Below are positions 61,401 through 64,000 of a stretch of DNA of 64,000 nucleotides, in pieces. The notes below the pieces were generated by a model that was given only the letters and a program-made list of their open reading frames with translations, searched no databases and was not told the origin of the DNA. Origin of the DNA: Prinia subflava (taxonomy: Eukaryota > Chordata > Aves > Passeriformes > Cisticolidae); assembly GCF_021018805.1 (NCBI RefSeq), contig NC_086283.1:60661803-60725802 (forward strand), given 5' to 3'. A program made the position numbers and the translations under genes. The stretch's first letter is position 1. The number at the start of each line of letters is the position of its first letter.

Positions 61401-63577
61401 GCGTATGTGAGCGCTGTGCTGGTGCCCTTTAGGCTCAGAGGTGGGGCTGACCTCACAGTAATCAACCCTGAACAGATCTGCTGGGAGTGTTTAGACAGAT
61501 GTTCCACTACAAGTGATTTTTGTCAGAGACCTCCAGCCTTTTTGAAACACTAGAATTTTAGAAAGGGAGTGGTTGAAAAAGGCTCGTTTTCAAGCTCTGC
61601 AGGCAACTGTGGGAGTCAGGTACCACTTCATGGAATGACAAAATATCTAGTTATTGAAACAGTTTTTAATCTGTAGAATGAAATTTCCTCCAGCAAAGAA
61701 GACCTTCACTTCCACGTGCAGATGTGCATCTGAGACCAGCAGCTCTAGCTTCATGTCAAGATGTTTGTTGGCTCTTGGGGGGTTCATGTGTAGTGAATCC
61801 TTCTCTGTCCCAGGGCTTGCAATGGGGCAGGTGAGACTGGTGGCCGGGAGAACATGGGCTCCTCTTCCAAAGTCTGTTGGGGAAGTGGGAGTGGGGTAAG
61901 GGAGCCGTGAGGGATGGGTCAGGCTAAATGGGCTTAGGACAGCCTGGGAATCTCCCAAAATGGAGTAGGGAGCTGACAGGCAAGTAGCTCTGTGAAAGGA
62001 CAGAGTTCCCTTAGGGATCAAGGGATCCCTGTGGATCCAGCTCTCCACCCCTTCTAGTTGTCACCTTGAAGCCAAGCTCTGAAGCCTACAAAAGGACACT
62101 GTGGGTGGAGGAGTGCTTCTTATTAAAGGCCTTTTTTCTCTCTTCTGCCTTCCTAAATATCTTTGCATTGTCGCTATTATAAAAGGGAATTGTTTTAGAC
62201 TGTAGTTTTAAAAAACACAGTATCTTACATTTCAAAGCCCTTTGGATGTTCCGTTTAAAGCAGGTTAGTCTGAGTTTATCCAACAAACTTTCCAGTGAAG
62301 CCTGAATGGTTACACATTGGTGTCCTGGTCTGTATTCAAAATTGCAAAACACCCCCCAAAATTTAAAAGCTGGGAAAATTATATCCTATCCACAGCCTGG
62401 TTAGGGGCAGCAGTGATTCCTCTTGGCTCTGCTCTCCTAAGGCCCACCTCTGGAGTGGCGTAGGGAGCAGTGTATCTACAGAAGTGTCTGCTTTCTAGGA
62501 GAGCGCACATTTGCAATCATTGTGGTCTGCAGTTCTTCCAGGTAGGAAGCAGTAAGCTGGTAAGCATCACCAGCTTGCCATCATGTCTGCCTTCTTAGGT
62601 GACTTTTGCTCTTGAACTGATGCCGGGGGTGGGTCATTGGGCTCCCCATACTTTTCCTGCTTATTACAGAGGGAGGCAAGTGTTGCTTCATTGTTAATAA
62701 AATCACCTCCACCCTTTCTACCATTTAAATATTCAGACTTGACTCCTAGCAGAGACCATTCCGGCAGTGTGGGTTCATTCAATGCAATACCGCCCCCACG
62801 TGGCACAGGGCTCTCGATACACCTCAGGGCACCTGGTGCGGGATTTGTACTACTGCAGAGGCCACCTAAACATGGGGGGTTTGTTATTGTTGTTGTTTGA
62901 GAGCTCAGAATGCTGACTGAATTCAGTAAATGGCTGCATTTAAACACCATCACAGAGAAATAGATACCTTGCTGAAAGTAAAACTTTGTAATTTGTAATT
63001 TGTGTCACAAATAACTTCTTGCTAAACCCAAAACCTAAACAATTTTTTTTTTTTTGCTGCTTGTAGGAAATGTCTTTTGAAGGAGAGTTTGCTGTTGTTT
63101 GTCCTCTCATCAAAAGATCTTTAAAAATGTCAAAGATTCATCTCATTCGTAGGTGTTTCTCCTCCAAGTTACATTTCGGTGCCTGAACCCAGTACTGTCT
63201 TCTAATACACATGAAGGCATGCACAGAATTTTTTTGACAGCAGCATACACTTAGAAAGGCCTGGGCAGTCTTTTCGTTCTTTATGATGGTATCATCAAGA
63301 GTTGACCTGCAGGGACTGCAAAAACCCATCCTTAACAGACAGAGAGCACCCAGGGCATTTGGAGCTCAACAAGCAGAAAAAAGTTTCTTTCTGGAGCTGC
63401 CTTGAAAATGTCCTATAATTCCATTGCTCACCTTAGGTTTGATTATATTTTTTTTTCCAGACTGGCAAGCTTGACCCACATTATCCCAAAGTATGTGGGC
63501 ACAAAGGAAATGTTCTGGACATCAAATGGAACCCATTCAATGACTTTGTAATAGCGTCATGTTCAGAAGATGCCACA
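58211..63577 (+). CDS. CORO2A: CORO2A (coronin 2A), first two coding exons; rest beyond window
   Basis: Exons 58211-58411 (67 codons) and 63461-63577 (39 codons) join in phase 0 to give the first 106 residues. They match human CORO2A from its start: [18 protein letters not shown], then [49 protein letters not shown] and [13 protein letters not shown]. The first part is the conserved coronin N-terminal extension (DUF1899), and the second exon carries WD repeat 1. Full-length coronin 2A is about 525 residues with a seven-bladed propeller and a C-terminal coiled coil; those parts lie past 64000. Known roles are actin binding and association with the NCoR corepressor complex, where it affects de-repression of inflammatory genes. 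The start was chosen because ATG directly follows the splice acceptor and matches human. The upstream CpG island is the likely promoter. Confidence 0.95.
58412..63460. other. CORO2A intron 2
   Basis: A 5 kb intron. It has an 8 bp tandem repeat (GAGCCCAA, three copies) at 60351-60374 and a T-rich run at about 63042-63054. No repeat family, RNA gene or extra exon recognised. Confidence 0.7.
60351..60374. repeat. Short tandem repeat (GAGCCCAA)x3
   Basis: Three perfect head-to-tail copies of an 8 bp unit in CORO2A intron 2. Confidence 0.9.
63461..63577 (+). CDS. CORO2A: CORO2A coding exon (WD repeat 1)
   Basis: The acceptor is TTTTTTTTCCAG and the donor is GTAAGT. The phase 0 exon encodes [20 protein letters not shown] and [19 protein letters not shown], with the GH and S-x-D elements of a WD40 blade. 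It is nearly identical to human CORO2A over the same exon. Confidence 0.96.
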
Positions 63578-64000
63578 GTAAGTTTACCACCTTGCACTCT
63601 GTGTTAGTACCTGGCTAATGTGCTTTTTGTAGAATGAAGTTAAAAGAAACAAAAAACTCATGGATGAGATGTGAAAGCATGCAGATACTTATTTAAGAAG
63701 TCGGGTAAGAGTAAGATTCCTTTCTTTCTCCTGAGTTCAGACCTTGTGTGATGCCTTCCAGATGACATACCAAATCAGTGTAATAGGGAAGATCTATTCT
63801 GTGGGGGCTTGTGCCTTTTTTTGGTGTGTTTGTGTAATAAAAACAAAATCTGAGTTTAAAATAGAATGGCTAGTTTAATCTCTTTGAAACCCTTTCTTTA
63901 CTTTAGAATAAAAGCTTCAACACAACATAATCTGGACCAGCTCTTTCAGATTTATTCCCCACAGAGCAAGTTTGAGCTTGTTCCTGCAGTCAGTTGTTCT
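63578..64000. other. Start of CORO2A intron 3
   Basis: The intron runs off the window. Nothing recognised. Confidence 0.85.

Noticed and set aside
1..64000. CRISPR arrays, operons, tRNA or rRNA genes, or a novel defence-type system
   Set aside because: None seen; the architecture is that of vertebrate genes with large introns and retroelements.

Overview
The window is ordinary nuclear DNA from a vertebrate, almost certainly a bird. Coding exons are short, bounded by GT-AG sites and separated by large introns. The interspersed repeats are CR1-type LINE fragments and long terminal repeats (LTRs) of the kind common in bird genomes. No prokaryotic operons, CRISPR arrays or phage-like genes are present. 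I cannot name the species.

Two protein-coding genes lie head-to-tail on the plus strand. Positions 626-15599 hold the last 11 coding exons of TBC1D2 (Armus), a Rab-GAP. They encode 749 residues plus the stop codon: linker, coiled-coil region and complete TBC domain with both catalytic finger motifs. The N-terminal PH domain lies upstream of the window. Positions 58211-58411 and 63461-63577 hold the first two coding exons of CORO2A (coronin 2A), starting at its ATG. Its likely promoter and non-coding exon 1 is the CpG island at about 23150-24150. That leaves a first intron of about 34.4 kb and the rest of the gene beyond position 64000. In human the same two genes are neighbours in the same order and orientation at 9q22.33, so the window shows conserved synteny. 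The bird counterpart is probably on the Z chromosome, which is inference only.

Layout: 1-15599 TBC1D2 exons and introns, with one solo LTR at 6877-7960 and an intronic direct duplication near 1.6/2.2 kb; 15600 to about 17830 TBC1D2 3' UTR and flank; 17830-23150 intergenic; 23150-24150 CpG island; 23843-58210 CORO2A intron 1, holding two small CpG-enriched blocks (about 26.4-26.8 kb and 39.0-39.5 kb), several CR1 fragments and two further solo LTRs (49738-50059 and 52545-53541); 58211-64000 CORO2A exons 2 and 3 with introns.

The genes work in related areas of cell biology. TBC1D2 links Rac1 and Rab7 signalling to membrane traffic and cadherin turnover, and coronin 2A is a WD-repeat actin regulator and corepressor-complex partner. 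I found no sign of a new multi-gene system. The most useful second-look items are the three LTR insertions with target-site duplications, the CpG-enriched candidate regulatory blocks in the long CORO2A intron, and the CORO2A start codon sitting directly on a splice acceptor.
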